Shown piece by piece: positions 1-10,445 of a stretch of 64,000 bases of DNA. Position 1 is the stretch's first letter; the number at the start of each line of letters is the position of its first letter. The translations under genes and the position numbers were made by a program. Source of the stretch: Streptomyces niveus (GTDB lineage: Bacteria > Actinomycetota > Actinomycetes > Streptomycetales > Streptomycetaceae); the NCBI RefSeq assembly GCF_002009175.1, contig NZ_CP018047.1:4898001-4962000 (forward strand). The letters are read 5' to 3'. The notes below the pieces were generated by a model, which ran no database searches, had not been told where the DNA came from, and saw only the letters and a list, made by a program, of their open reading frames with translations.

Positions 1-110
1 AGGTCCCCGCCGGAGCCTGAGCGCCCGCGCGCCGGCTGATCGCGCCCGCGCGTGAGCCGAGCGCGCACGCGCGTGCGGGACGGCCGGCGGCCGGGGGTAG
101 GTTGCTTCGG
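1..110. other. Upstream segment, possible 3' tail of an unseen gene
   Basis: This GC-rich stretch precedes mazG. The first reading frame stops at 37-39 and the third at 18-20, so the end of a plus-strand gene lying outside the window may be present, but the remaining codons are too few to recognise. A run of G at 93-97 could serve as a ribosome binding site for mazG. Confidence 0.25.
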
Positions 111-1106
111 GTGACTGAAGAACCCGCCGTCGACCCCGGCCGTATCGTCCTGCTGACCGTCAGCCACCGGGTCGCGCCCGGTGTGCTGTCCTGGCCCGCC
201 TGGCAGACGCTCCGCGAGGCCGGCCAGGTCCTGTGCGCGGACCCCGCGCACCCCCAGCTGCCGTATCTGCGCGAGGCCGGCGTCACCGTCGAACGCTCCG
301 CGCCCACCGCCGCCGAGCTCGTCGACGCCTGCTCCGGCGGCCGCACCGTCGTGGTCCTGCCCTCCGGCGAGGGCGACCAGGCCCTCACCGACGGCCTCTC
401 CCGCCTCGCGGGCTCGGGCCGGGTGCGGATGCCCGACCTGGAACTGCTCCCCGGCTCGTACGACCTGCCGGGCGCCCGGCTCCTCGACCTGGTCCAGGTC
501 ATGGACCGGATCCGCGCCGAATGCCCGTGGTCGTCCACCCAGACGCACAAGGGCCTCGCCAAGTACGCCATCGAGGAGGCGTACGAACTGGTCGAGGCGA
601 TCGAGAGCGGCGACCGCGACGAGCTGCGCGAGGAGCTGGGGGACGTGCTGCTCCAGGTGGTCTTCCACGCCCGGATCGCGGAGGAGGGCGGCGCGGACGA
701 GGACGAGGAACCGTTCTCCATCGACGACGTCGCGGCCACGATCGTCGAGAAGCTCATCCACCGCCACCCCCATGTCTTCGGCGACGAGACGGCCGAGACC
801 CCGGCCGACGTCAAGGCGCACTGGCTGCGCACCAAGGCGGAGGAGAAACAGCGCGACTCCGTCACGGACGGCGTCCCCCTCGGCCAGCCGGCGCTCGCCC
901 TGGCCGCCAAACTCACCTCCCGCGCCGCCGCCTCGCCCCTGGACATCCCGCTCCCGCGGGGCGAGGGCATCGGCTACGAGCTCCTCGCCCTGGCCGCCCG
1001 CGCGGAACAGGCGGGCGTCGACCCGGAGGCCGCCCTGCGCGCGGCGTCCCGCACCTACCGCGACGCGATCCGCGCGGCGGAGGCCGAAGCCGCCACCGAC
1101 CGGTGA
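111..1106 (+). CDS. mazG: MazG nucleoside triphosphate pyrophosphohydrolase
   Basis: House-cleaning enzyme of the MazG all-alpha NTP pyrophosphohydrolase family, which hydrolyses (d)NTPs to monophosphate and PPi. About 331 aa. The N-terminal ~110 residues look like the shortened tetrapyrrole-methylase-like domain found in actinobacterial and YabN-type MazG. The catalytic part follows, with CPW..TQTH, then the metal-binding pattern EEAYELVEAI ... REELGDVLLQ (ExxE...ExxD). The C-terminal half repeats a weaker MazG-like helical segment. The start is uncertain: GTG 111 is used here, while a TTG at 102 lies only 4 nt after a GGGGG run. The stop overlaps the P450 start (GTGA), so the two genes are probably co-translated. 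Family assignment is firm; the exact start is not. Confidence 0.9.
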   Translation: MTEEPAVDPGRIVLLTVSHRVAPGVLSWPAWQTLREAGQVLCADPAHPQLPYLREAGVTVERSAPTAAELVDACSGGRTVVVLPSGEGDQALTDGLSRLAGSGRVRMPDLELLPGSYDLPGARLLDLVQVMDRIRAECPWSSTQTHKGLAKYAIEEAYELVEAIESGDRDELREELGDVLLQVVFHARIAEEGGADEDEEPFSIDDVAATIVEKLIHRHPHVFGDETAETPADVKAHWLRTKAEEKQRDSVTDGVPLGQPALALAAKLTSRAAASPLDIPLPRGEGIGYELLALAARAEQAGVDPEAALRAASRTYRDAIRAAEAEAATDR

Positions 1107-2368
1107 CCGGGCACCACGCCGGCGCCGGCGCACCACCCCCCGCGCCGGAACTCTTCACCTGGGAGTTCGCCACCGACCCCTACCCCGCCTACGCCTGGCT
1201 GCGCGAGCACGCGCCCGTGCACCGCACCCGGCTGCCCAGCGGGGTCGACGCGTGGCTCGTGACGCGCTACGCGGACGCCCGGCGCGCCCTCGCCGATCCC
1301 CGGCTGTCCAAGAACCCCGTGCACCACGCCGAGCAGCCGCACGCAAAGGGGAAGACGGGGATCCCGGGGGAGCGCGGCGCGGAGTTGATGACGCATCTGC
1401 TGAACATCGATCCGCCCGACCACACCCGGCTGCGACGGCTGGTCTCGCAGGCGTTCACACCCCGGCGGGTGGCCGAATTCGCACCCCGCGTGCAGGAGTT
1501 GACGGACGGCCTCATCGACGCCTTCGCGGCGAAGGGGGAGGCCGACCTCATCCACGACTTCGCCTTCCCGCTGCCCATCTACGCGATCTGCGATCTGCTC
1601 GGCGTCCCGCGCGAGGACCAGGACGACTTCCGCGACTGGGCCGGGATGATGATCCGGCACGGCGGCGGGCCGCGCGGCGGGGTCGCCCGGTCCGTGAAGA
1701 AGATGCGCGGGTACCTCGCCGAACTCATCCACCGCAAGCGTGACGACCCCGGCGACGACCTGATCTCCGGCCTGATCCGGGCGAGCGACCACGGCGAGCA
1801 CCTGACCGAGAACGAGGCCGCCGCGATGGCGTTCATCCTTCTCTTCGCCGGATTCGAGACCACCGTGAATCTGGTGGGCAACGGGACGTACGCCCTGCTC
1901 CGTAACCCCGACCAGCGCGCGCGGCTCCAGCGCTCGCTCGACGCCGGCGAGAGCGCGCTGCTCGCGACCGGGATCGAGGAACTGCTGCGCCACGACGGGC
2001 CGGTGGAGATGGCCACCTGGCGCTACGCCACCGAGCCCGTCGAACTCGGCGGGCAGAGCGTCGCGGTGGGCGACCCGGTTCTCGTCGTACTCGCCGCCGC
2101 AGACCGCGACCCGGAACGCTTCGCCGATCCGGACCGGCTCGACCTGTCTCGTGGTGACAACAAACACCTCGGATACGGCCACGGCATCCACTACTGCCTC
2201 GGCGCGCCCCTCGCCCGGCTGGAGGGGCAGACCGCGCTCCGCACCCTTCTGACCCGCCTGCCCGACTTGCGACTTGCGGCCGATCCATCCGATTTGCGGT
2301 GGCGTGGCGGGCTCATCATGCGTGGACTGCGCACGCTCCCGGTGCAGTTCACAGCGGTGCGTGACTGA
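1103..2368 (+). CDS. Cytochrome P450 (CYP107-like)
   Basis: Soluble bacterial class I P450 of 421 aa that needs a separate ferredoxin and reductase. I-helix oxygen-binding motif AGFETT at about residues 249-254, with Phe where most have His; K-helix ExxR in EELLRHDGP; haem loop GYGHGIHYCLG with the thiolate Cys at about residue 365. The GTG start overlaps the mazG stop by four bases, which indicates coupling. The position between mazG and rpfC matches the CYP107U gene of S. coelicolor as I remember it; the substrate is unknown. This is the first of three P450s in the window and the only one outside the conservon. Confidence 0.93.
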   Translation: MTGHHAGAGAPPPAPELFTWEFATDPYPAYAWLREHAPVHRTRLPSGVDAWLVTRYADARRALADPRLSKNPVHHAEQPHAKGKTGIPGERGAELMTHLLNIDPPDHTRLRRLVSQAFTPRRVAEFAPRVQELTDGLIDAFAAKGEADLIHDFAFPLPIYAICDLLGVPREDQDDFRDWAGMMIRHGGGPRGGVARSVKKMRGYLAELIHRKRDDPGDDLISGLIRASDHGEHLTENEAAAMAFILLFAGFETTVNLVGNGTYALLRNPDQRARLQRSLDAGESALLATGIEELLRHDGPVEMATWRYATEPVELGGQSVAVGDPVLVVLAAADRDPERFADPDRLDLSRGDNKHLGYGHGIHYCLGAPLARLEGQTALRTLLTRLPDLRLAADPSDLRWRGGLIMRGLRTLPVQFTAVRD

Positions 2369-2509
2369 CGAAACGTCAGCACTGTGACTTTCACGTGATC
2401 TCCGCTGCATCGACTTGTGACAGACGTTCGAGTACCGCTACGTTCACGACGGTCTCAGCAGTCACGTGTTCGCGAATCACGTTTCAGCAGTCTCAAGGAA
2501 GGCAACCGC
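2369..2509 (+). promoter_or_regulatory. rpfC promoter/leader region
   Basis: A 141-nt gap carrying the rpfC control region. CACGT-type words recur at 2392, 2450, 2463 and 2478, and TCAGCAGTC occurs twice (about 2455 and 2486). A good ribosome binding site, AAGGAAGG, precedes the ATG at 2510. No riboswitch of the rpfA type is visible here. Confidence 0.4.
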
Positions 2510-3460
2510 ATGCGCTCCGGGAACGGCCGGCACCGTCGGCCCCGCCAAGCCCCCGCCCTCGTCGTCGCGGCAGGGGTGACAGGCTCGGCGATCGCCATCC
2601 CGCTGCTCGGCGCGACCGGCGCCAGTGCGGCCGACGCCTCCACCTGGGACCGGGTCGCCGAGTGCGAGAGCGGCGGCATGTGGAGCGCCGACCTCGGCAA
2701 CGGGTACTACGGCGGACTCCAGATCTCCCAGGAGACCTGGGCCGACTTCGGCGGCACGGCGTACGCCCCCACCGCCGACCAGGCCAGCCGCAGCCAGCAG
2801 ATAGCCGTCGCGGAGAAGATCCTCGCCGCGCAGGGGCCGGCCGCGTGGCCGACATGCGCGCTGATCACCGGCCTCACGGCGGACACCGACAGCGCTGCGG
2901 ACGGTGGGTCCTCCGGCGACGCCACCCAGCAGCCGAAGGCGCCCGCGGAGCCCGAGCCGAGCGAGACGGCCGTCCTGCCCGCCGCTCCCGAGTCGACGCC
3001 CCCCTCCGGCCAGTTCGGCCGGGACTCCGCCTCCGGGGCCGAGAAGCCCGGCACCGGGGAGTCGAGCGCGAAGCCGAGCACCGAGGCCGGCGCGGGCCAG
3101 GGCAAGCACCGCGGCGAGCCGTCCCCCGAGAGCGGCGCGGCGACCGGTTCGGGCAAGTCGGCCGAGGCGGGCGCGGACGGCGCTGACGGGTCGACCGAGG
3201 CGGGCAAGCCGGGCAAGTCGGATGAGGAGCGCGAAAGCGGCCGTCATGCCTCACGGGGTGACGGTTCGGCGCGCGGCGACGCCGCCGAGGACGGCTCGTA
3301 CACCGTCCGCACCGGCGACAACCTGTGGGCCATCGCCGACGAGCAGAAGGTGGAGGGCGGCTGGCCCGCCCTCTACGAGGCGAACCGCGAGGTCGTGGGC
3401 TCCGACGCCGATCTGATCCTGCCCGGCCAGAGCCTCGATCTGACCGTGAACCAGGGGTAG
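2510..3460 (+). CDS. rpfC: Resuscitation-promoting factor with LysM domain (RpfC-like)
   Basis: Secreted muralytic enzyme of 316 aa. The start is ATG 2510, after AAGGAAGG; upstream in-frame codons have no ribosome binding site and would spoil the signal peptide. N-terminal signal sequence with a basic head and hydrophobic core, cleaved after GATGASA at about residue 40. Rpf (lysozyme-like transglycosylase) domain at about residues 41-120, with VAECESGG carrying the presumed catalytic Glu53. A long Glu/Ser/Pro/Ala-rich linker (about 125-260) follows, then a peptidoglycan-binding LysM at the C-terminus (YTVRTGDNLWAIAD ... LILPGQSLDL). Rpf enzymes cleave peptidoglycan during spore germination and growth resumption. 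It sits next to rpfA, as SCO3098 and SCO3097 do in S. coelicolor. The main difference from rpfA is the much longer linker. Confidence 0.92.
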   Translation: MRSGNGRHRRPRQAPALVVAAGVTGSAIAIPLLGATGASAADASTWDRVAECESGGMWSADLGNGYYGGLQISQETWADFGGTAYAPTADQASRSQQIAVAEKILAAQGPAAWPTCALITGLTADTDSAADGGSSGDATQQPKAPAEPEPSETAVLPAAPESTPPSGQFGRDSASGAEKPGTGESSAKPSTEAGAGQGKHRGEPSPESGAATGSGKSAEAGADGADGSTEAGKPGKSDEERESGRHASRGDGSARGDAAEDGSYTVRTGDNLWAIADEQKVEGGWPALYEANREVVGSDADLILPGQSLDLTVNQG

Positions 3461-3598
3461 TTAGGCGGGCTATGTCCGCATCTGCGTAAGTGAGACAAGC
3501 GTCTCTTCGTCCCAACTGGCACGGTCTGCCCGGCGCCTTGCCCCGGGCCCTTCCCGACCTGCGTAAACAGAGGTTTCCTCAGGGCGGGATGGGCGAAT

Positions 3599-3633
3599 CA
3601 TCCCGGATGTTCCGTCTTTGAACATCCGGGATG
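3599..3633 (+). terminator. Strong hairpin terminator between rpfC and rpfA
   Basis: Perfect 14-bp inverted repeat (CATCCCGGATGTTC / GAACATCCGGGATG) with a 7-nt loop, followed by a T-rich TCTGTGTTT. It sits 140 nt after rpfC and just before the riboswitch leader, so it probably insulates rpfC from rpfA. Confidence 0.75.
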
Positions 3634-3669
3634 TCTGTGTTTACGGTCTGAACCGCTCGCACCGCGGGC

Positions 3670-6135
<2,466 letters not shown>

Positions 6136-6202
6136 TCCTTCGCCAGGGCTGATCCCGGGGCACCTGATCCGGCCTCCGGCGCAGCCCGGCACAGCCAGTC
6201 GT

Positions 6203-6249
6203 GCGTACGTCCCCGTCCCCGGTCCCGTACCGTGTCCGGGGACGTACGC
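6203..6249 (+). terminator. Inverted repeat after eno
   Basis: GCGTACGTCCCCG at 6203-6215 pairs perfectly (13 bp) with CGGGGACGTACGC at 6237-6249 around a 21-nt loop. Likely an eno terminator or attenuator before divIC. Confidence 0.5.
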
Positions 6250-6317
6250 GCGTACAGAGGCAGTACGGCAGTACCAGAGGCACGAGGCCCGCTCTGACCT
6301 CTGAGGGAGGCGGGACC

Positions 6318-6791
6318 ATGGCCGCGAACAGGGACCGGTTCTCCACCGCGACCAAGATCAGGATTCTGGGCGAGCAGACCGCCGCCCGGGTCTACCGCTC
6401 GCAGACCCGCAGGCAGGCCCGCCGCTCCCGGCTCACCGGACGCGCCGCGTTCCTCGTGCTCGTCGTCTGCTCGCTGATCGTGGCGCTCGCCTACCCGATG
6501 CGGCAGTACGTGTCGCAGCGCGGCGAGATCGCCGAGCAGCAGCGGCTGACGCACGAGGCCCGCAAGCGGGTCGAGGAGCTGCGCGACGAGAAGGCCCGCC
6601 TCCAGGACGACGCGTACATCCAGCGCCTGGCGCGCGAGCATCTGCACTACGTGATGCCGGGGGAGACCGGCTACATCATGTCCGACCCCCGGGCGGCCGA
6701 GGAGCGCCGCACCGACCAGGGCGCGGCCGACCGGCCCTGGTACTCCAATCTCCTGGACGGCGTCGACAGCGCCGACCGGACGGACAGATAG
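6318..6791 (+). CDS. divIC: Septum formation initiator family protein (DivIC/FtsB-like)
   Basis: Small bitopic cell-division protein of 157 aa. The cytoplasmic basic N-terminus (~45 aa, rich in Arg) is followed by one transmembrane segment (about 48-68, AFLVLVVCSLIVALAYPM). A coiled coil follows (about 70-110, with REIAEQQ..RKRVEELRDEKARLQDD), then the DivIC signature RLAREHLHYVMPGETGYI. DivIC/FtsB proteins join FtsL and FtsQ at the septum; in Streptomyces they are needed for efficient sporulation septation. Start ATG 6318 follows GAGGGAGGCGGG. It lies between eno and DUF501, as in other streptomycetes and mycobacteria. Confidence 0.93.
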   Translation: MAANRDRFSTATKIRILGEQTAARVYRSQTRRQARRSRLTGRAAFLVLVVCSLIVALAYPMRQYVSQRGEIAEQQRLTHEARKRVEELRDEKARLQDDAYIQRLAREHLHYVMPGETGYIMSDPRAAEERRTDQGAADRPWYSNLLDGVDSADRTDR

Positions 6792-6814
6792 ACACCAAGG
6801 AAACCGACGCAGGT

Positions 6815-7399
6815 ATGGAAACGCCCCCTCCGCAGACCGAACGCACCGAACCCACCGAGGCGGACGTCGCGGCGTTCCGGCAACAGCTCGGCCGGCCCCC
6901 GCGCGGTCTGCGCGCCATCGCGCACCGCTGCCCCTGCGGGCAGCCCGATGTGGTGGAGACCGCCCCGCGGCTGCCGGACGGCACGCCGTTCCCGACGCTC
7001 TACTATCTGACCTGCCCGCGCGCGGCCTCGGCCATCGGCACGCTGGAGGCGAACGGCGTCATGAAGGAGATGTCCGAACGCCTGGCGTCCGACCCCGAGT
7101 TGGCCGCCGCGTACCGCAAGGCCCACGAGGACTACCTCGCCCGCCGCGACGCGATCGAGCTGCTGGCGGGCTTCCCGAGCGCGGGCGGTATGCCGGACCG
7201 GGTGAAGTGCCTGCACGTGCTGGTCGGGCACTCGCTCGCGGCGGGCCCGGGAGTGAACCCGCTGGGTGACGAGGCGCTGGCGATGCTGCCCGAGTGGTGG
7301 CGCAAGGGCCCCTGTGTGATCCCGTTCACAAACGACGAACCGGCCGACGGACCCGCCGAGGGCGAGAGGGCGGCAGACCCCGAGGGAGACACCGTATGA
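6815..7399 (+). CDS. DUF501 family protein
   Basis: Conserved actinobacterial protein of 194 aa. The core shows a Cys-containing block AHRCPCGQPDVVETAPRLPDGTPFPTLYYLTCP and a second conserved block PDRVKCLHVLVGHSLAAGPGVNPLGDE, with Cys and His residues that could bind a metal. No membrane segment. Function unknown. It almost always sits between the septum initiator and ppx genes, which suggests a shared role or only conserved order. The stop overlaps the ppx start (ATGA), so the genes are translationally coupled. Confidence 0.9.
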   Translation: METPPPQTERTEPTEADVAAFRQQLGRPPRGLRAIAHRCPCGQPDVVETAPRLPDGTPFPTLYYLTCPRAASAIGTLEANGVMKEMSERLASDPELAAAYRKAHEDYLARRDAIELLAGFPSAGGMPDRVKCLHVLVGHSLAAGPGVNPLGDEALAMLPEWWRKGPCVIPFTNDEPADGPAEGERAADPEGDTV

Positions 7400-8322
7400 C
7401 CAGGGTCGCGGCGATCGACTGCGGTACGAACTCCATCCGGCTCCTGGTCGCCGACGCCGACCCCGCCACCGGCGAACTCGTCGACCTGGACCGGCGCATG
7501 ACGATCGTGCGGCTCGGCCAGGACGTCGACCGGACGGGCCGGCTCGCCCCCGAGGCGCTGGAGCGCACCTTCTCGGCCTGCCGCGAGTACGCGGACGTCA
7601 TCAAGGAACACGGTGTGGACCGGATCCGCTTCGTGGCCACCTCCGCCTCCCGCGACGCCGAGAACCGCGACGAGTTCGTCCGCGGTGTCCTCGACATCCT
7701 CGGGGTCGAACCCGAGGTGATCACCGGTGACCAGGAGGCGGAGTTCTCCTTCACCGGCGCCACCAGGGAGCTGGCCGGCCGCACCGACCTGGAGACGCCG
7801 TACCTGGTCGTGGACATCGGCGGCGGCTCCACCGAGTTCGTCGTCGGGTCCGACCGGGTCACGGCCGGGCGGTCGGTCGACATCGGCTGCGTACGGCTCA
7901 CCGAGCGGCACCGCCTGGCCGACCCGGCCACCCACGCCGACATCACCGCCCTGCGCGCCGACATCGCGACCGCCCTCGACACGGTGGCGCTGCACGTCCC
8001 GCTCGGGGAGGCCCGCACCCTCGTCGGCCTCGCCGGCTCCGTCACCACGGTCGCGGCGATCGCGCTGGGCCTGACGACGTACGACTCGGCGGTGATCCAC
8101 CACTCGCGCATCCCCTTCGACATGGTCCGGGAGATCACCACGACGCTGCTGTCCTCCACCCACGCCGAACGCGCGACGATCCCGGTGATGCATCCGGGGC
8201 GGGTGGACGTGATCGTGACGGGTGCGCTGATCCTGCTCACGATCATGGAACGGACCGGTGCGACGGAGGTCGTCGTGAGCGAGCACGACATCCTCGACGG
8301 CATCGGCTGGTCGATCGCCTGA
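7396..8322 (+). CDS. ppx: Ppx/GppA exopolyphosphatase-family phosphatase
   Basis: ASKHA-fold phosphatase of 308 aa, acting on inorganic polyphosphate and/or pppGpp. N-terminal phosphate-1 motif AAIDCGTNSIRLLV, then VATSASRDAENRDEF, the second nucleotide-fold motif LVVDIGGGSTEFV, and GLAGSVTTVAAI. The length matches the short two-domain actinobacterial form without the C-terminal HD extension. Start ATG 7396 overlaps the DUF501 stop. It probably influences the polyphosphate and stringent-response balance; which substrate dominates cannot be read from sequence. Confidence 0.93.
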   Translation: MTRVAAIDCGTNSIRLLVADADPATGELVDLDRRMTIVRLGQDVDRTGRLAPEALERTFSACREYADVIKEHGVDRIRFVATSASRDAENRDEFVRGVLDILGVEPEVITGDQEAEFSFTGATRELAGRTDLETPYLVVDIGGGSTEFVVGSDRVTAGRSVDIGCVRLTERHRLADPATHADITALRADIATALDTVALHVPLGEARTLVGLAGSVTTVAAIALGLTTYDSAVIHHSRIPFDMVREITTTLLSSTHAERATIPVMHPGRVDVIVTGALILLTIMERTGATEVVVSEHDILDGIGWSIA

Positions 8323-8341
8323 GCGGGTGACGGGGCGCTGT

Positions 8342-8366
8342 CGGGGCGGCCTTCCGGGGCGCCCCG
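8342..8366 (+). terminator. Hairpin after ppx
   Basis: CGGGGCG (8342-8348) pairs with CGCCCCG (8360-8366), with an extra GG/CC inside; GTCTTTACG follows. Probable end of the eno-divIC-DUF501-ppx unit. Confidence 0.5.
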
Positions 8367-8420
8367 AGCGTCTTTACGGGGGTCTTACGGGGTCTCTGCG
8401 CCACACTCCGGAACGAAGTT

Positions 8421-8436
8421 CGTGAAGTTCTTCACA
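8421..8436. promoter_or_regulatory. Candidate Rex (redox) operator upstream of ndh
   Basis: CGTGAAGTTCTTCACA matches the Rex consensus TGTGAACNNNTTCACA at 11 of 13 fixed positions. Rex senses NADH/NAD+ and represses respiratory genes in Streptomyces, so a site before a type II NADH dehydrogenase is plausible. It is far from the start (about 310 nt), which would need a distal promoter. Confidence 0.35.
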
Positions 8437-8744
8437 AGGAAAACCGCCGGGTTGGGCGCACATCACTCTCCGGGGGCCTCCGGCACCGTCCCCGGGCCTT
8501 CGTACGGCCGGTCAACGGGCCGTACCGGCCGTGTTGCGGGCGTGTGAACCACCCGGTGGTCCACCCCCGTCAAACCTCTCAAGGGCCAGCTCACGAGGGG
8601 TGCGGAACGTCCCGCGACACCACCTGGTTCCACCGCGGAACCATGAGGTGGATCACGCGGGCCGCGCAGTGTAGCAGAGGTATGGGGGGTGCTTGTGAAG
8701 GGGCTCACGAGCACCCCCTCCTGGGCAGGTGGATACTCGATGGC
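8437..8744 (+). promoter_or_regulatory. ndh leader region
   Basis: About 300 nt without a gene. It holds the near-palindrome ACCACCCGGTGGT around 8549. It also holds a hairpin, CCACCTGGTTCC (8620-8631) with GGAACCA..GGTGG (8637-8651), bulged by TGA. These could be regulator sites or a structured 5' UTR. No coding potential is seen. Confidence 0.35.
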
Positions 8745-10187
8745 ATGAGCACCACGGAGCGTCCCAGGATCCTTGTTGTAGGCGGAGGGTACGTAGGCCT
8801 GTACGCAGCTCGTCGCATTCTGAAGAAGATGCGCTACGGGGAGGCGACGGTCACCGTTGTCGACCCCCGCTCGTACATGACGTACCAGCCCTTCCTCCCC
8901 GAAGCCGCAGCCGGAAACATCTCGCCTCGGCACGTCGTCGTACCGCTGCGACGCGTGCTGCCCAAGGCTGAGGTGCTCACCGGCCGAGTCACGACCATCG
9001 ACCAGGATCGCAAGGTCGCCACGGTCTCCCCGCTCGTCGGTGAGGCCTATGAGCTGCCCTTCGACTATCTGATCGTCGCGCTCGGCGCCGTCTCCCGTAC
9101 CTTCCCGATCCCCGGCCTCGCCGAGCAGGGCATCGGTATGAAGGGCATCGAGGAGGCGATCGGCCTGCGGAACCACGTGCTCGAACAGCTCGACAAGGCC
9201 GACTCGACGACCGACGAGGACGTCCGCCGCAAGGCGTTGACCTTCGTCTTCGTCGGCGGCGGCTTCGCCGGCGCCGAGACCGTCGGTGAGGTCGAGGACT
9301 TGGCGCGGGACGCCGCGAAGTACTACACGAGCGTCAAGCGCGAGGACATGCGCTTCCTGCTCGTCGACGTCGCCGACAAGATCCTTCCCGAGGTCGGCCC
9401 GAAGCTGGGCTCCTGGGGCAAGGAGCACCTGGAGAGCCGCGGTGTCGAGGTCTATCTCAAGACCGGCATGGAGTCCTGCGTCGACGGCCGTGTCGTGCTG
9501 GGCAACGGACTCGAGGTCGACTCCAACACGATCGTGTGGACCGCGGGCGTCAAGCCCAACCCGGCGCTCGCCCGCTACGGCCTGCCGCTCGGGCCGCGCG
9601 GTCACGTCGACACCGACGCCAAGCTCCAGGTGCGGGGCACCGATTACATCTGGGCCGCCGGCGACAACGCCCAGGTTCCCGACATGGCCGCCCGCAAGGC
9701 CGGCGTCGAGAACGCCTGGTGCCCGCCGAACGCCCAGCACGCGCTGCGTCAGTCGAAGGTCCTCGGCGACAACGTGATCTCCGGTCTGCGGGGCTTCCCG
9801 CAGCAGGAGTACAGCCACGCGAACAAGGGCGCGGTCGCCGGGCTCGGCATGCACAAGGGTGTCGCGATGATCGTCGTCGGCAAGATGAAGATCAAGTTCC
9901 GTGGCCGGCTGGCCTGGTACATGCACCGTGGCTACCACGGCATGGCGATGCCGACCTGGAACCGCAAGATCCGTGTCTTCGCCGACTGGACGCTCTCGGC
10001 GTTCCTCAAGCGCGAGGTCGTCTCGCTCGGCGCGATGGAGACACCGCGCGAGGAGTTCTACGAGGCCGCCAAGCCCGCGCCGGCGCGTCAGACGGCCGTC
10101 GCGCCGAAGCCCGAGTCCGGCTCGGACTCCGAGTCCGGCTCGGAGCAGGTCAAGGCCGAGGCCGGGACGAGGGTCAGGGCTTCCTGA
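8745..10187 (+). CDS. ndh: Type II NADH:quinone dehydrogenase
   Basis: Single-subunit, non-proton-pumping NADH dehydrogenase of 480 aa that passes electrons from NADH through FAD to menaquinone at the membrane face. FAD-binding Rossmann motif VVGGGYVGLYAARRI at residues ~11-25, the NDH-2 quinone-site region SYMTYQPFLPEAAAG, NADH-binding motif VFVGGGFAGAETVGEV, and the second FAD motif IWAAGDNAQVPD. The C-terminal membrane-anchoring amphipathic part includes RGRLAWYMHRGYHGMAMPTWNRK. A hydrophilic Pro/Ser/Glu tail ends the protein. ATG 8745 is used; no strong ribosome binding site is visible. Confidence 0.95.
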   Translation: MSTTERPRILVVGGGYVGLYAARRILKKMRYGEATVTVVDPRSYMTYQPFLPEAAAGNISPRHVVVPLRRVLPKAEVLTGRVTTIDQDRKVATVSPLVGEAYELPFDYLIVALGAVSRTFPIPGLAEQGIGMKGIEEAIGLRNHVLEQLDKADSTTDEDVRRKALTFVFVGGGFAGAETVGEVEDLARDAAKYYTSVKREDMRFLLVDVADKILPEVGPKLGSWGKEHLESRGVEVYLKTGMESCVDGRVVLGNGLEVDSNTIVWTAGVKPNPALARYGLPLGPRGHVDTDAKLQVRGTDYIWAAGDNAQVPDMAARKAGVENAWCPPNAQHALRQSKVLGDNVISGLRGFPQQEYSHANKGAVAGLGMHKGVAMIVVGKMKIKFRGRLAWYMHRGYHGMAMPTWNRKIRVFADWTLSAFLKREVVSLGAMETPREEFYEAAKPAPARQTAVAPKPESGSDSESGSEQVKAEAGTRVRAS

Positions 10188-10210
10188 CCGCGCGCACCCG
10201 CTCAACGACC

Positions 10211-10252
10211 CGAAAGGGCCGCCCGCCATCCGTGGTGCGGGCGGCCCTTTCG
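10211..10252 (+). terminator. ndh terminator
   Basis: Perfect 16-bp inverted repeat, CGAAAGGGCCGCCCGC / GCGGGCGGCCCTTTCG, with a 10-nt loop, 23 nt after the ndh stop. Confidence 0.75.
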
Positions 10253-10445
10253 CGTGCGCCCGGCTCGAAGATGGGTACGACATAACAGGTAAGGGTGCGC
10301 ATCGGTAGAAGTCGGTACAAATTCCATGGCCTGTGCAGCTATTTTTGCCCACCCATTGCGCGCTGCCGGGACTGCGACACCCCGTCGGCGGTGTTCACGT
10401 GTGAGTTGAGCATTTCTGGGATCCCCTTTCACGGAGGTGTGCGCC
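10253..10445 (+). promoter_or_regulatory. Promoter region of the cfa-like gene
   Basis: This 193-nt segment is less GC-rich than its surroundings (for example CATAACAGGTAAGG and GCAGCTATTTTTGCCC) and presumably holds the promoter. GGAGGTG at 10433 is the ribosome binding site. Confidence 0.4.

Noticed and set aside
8463..10352. 629-aa open frame on the minus strand across ndh
   Set aside because: Antisense to a clear NADH dehydrogenase; no motifs.
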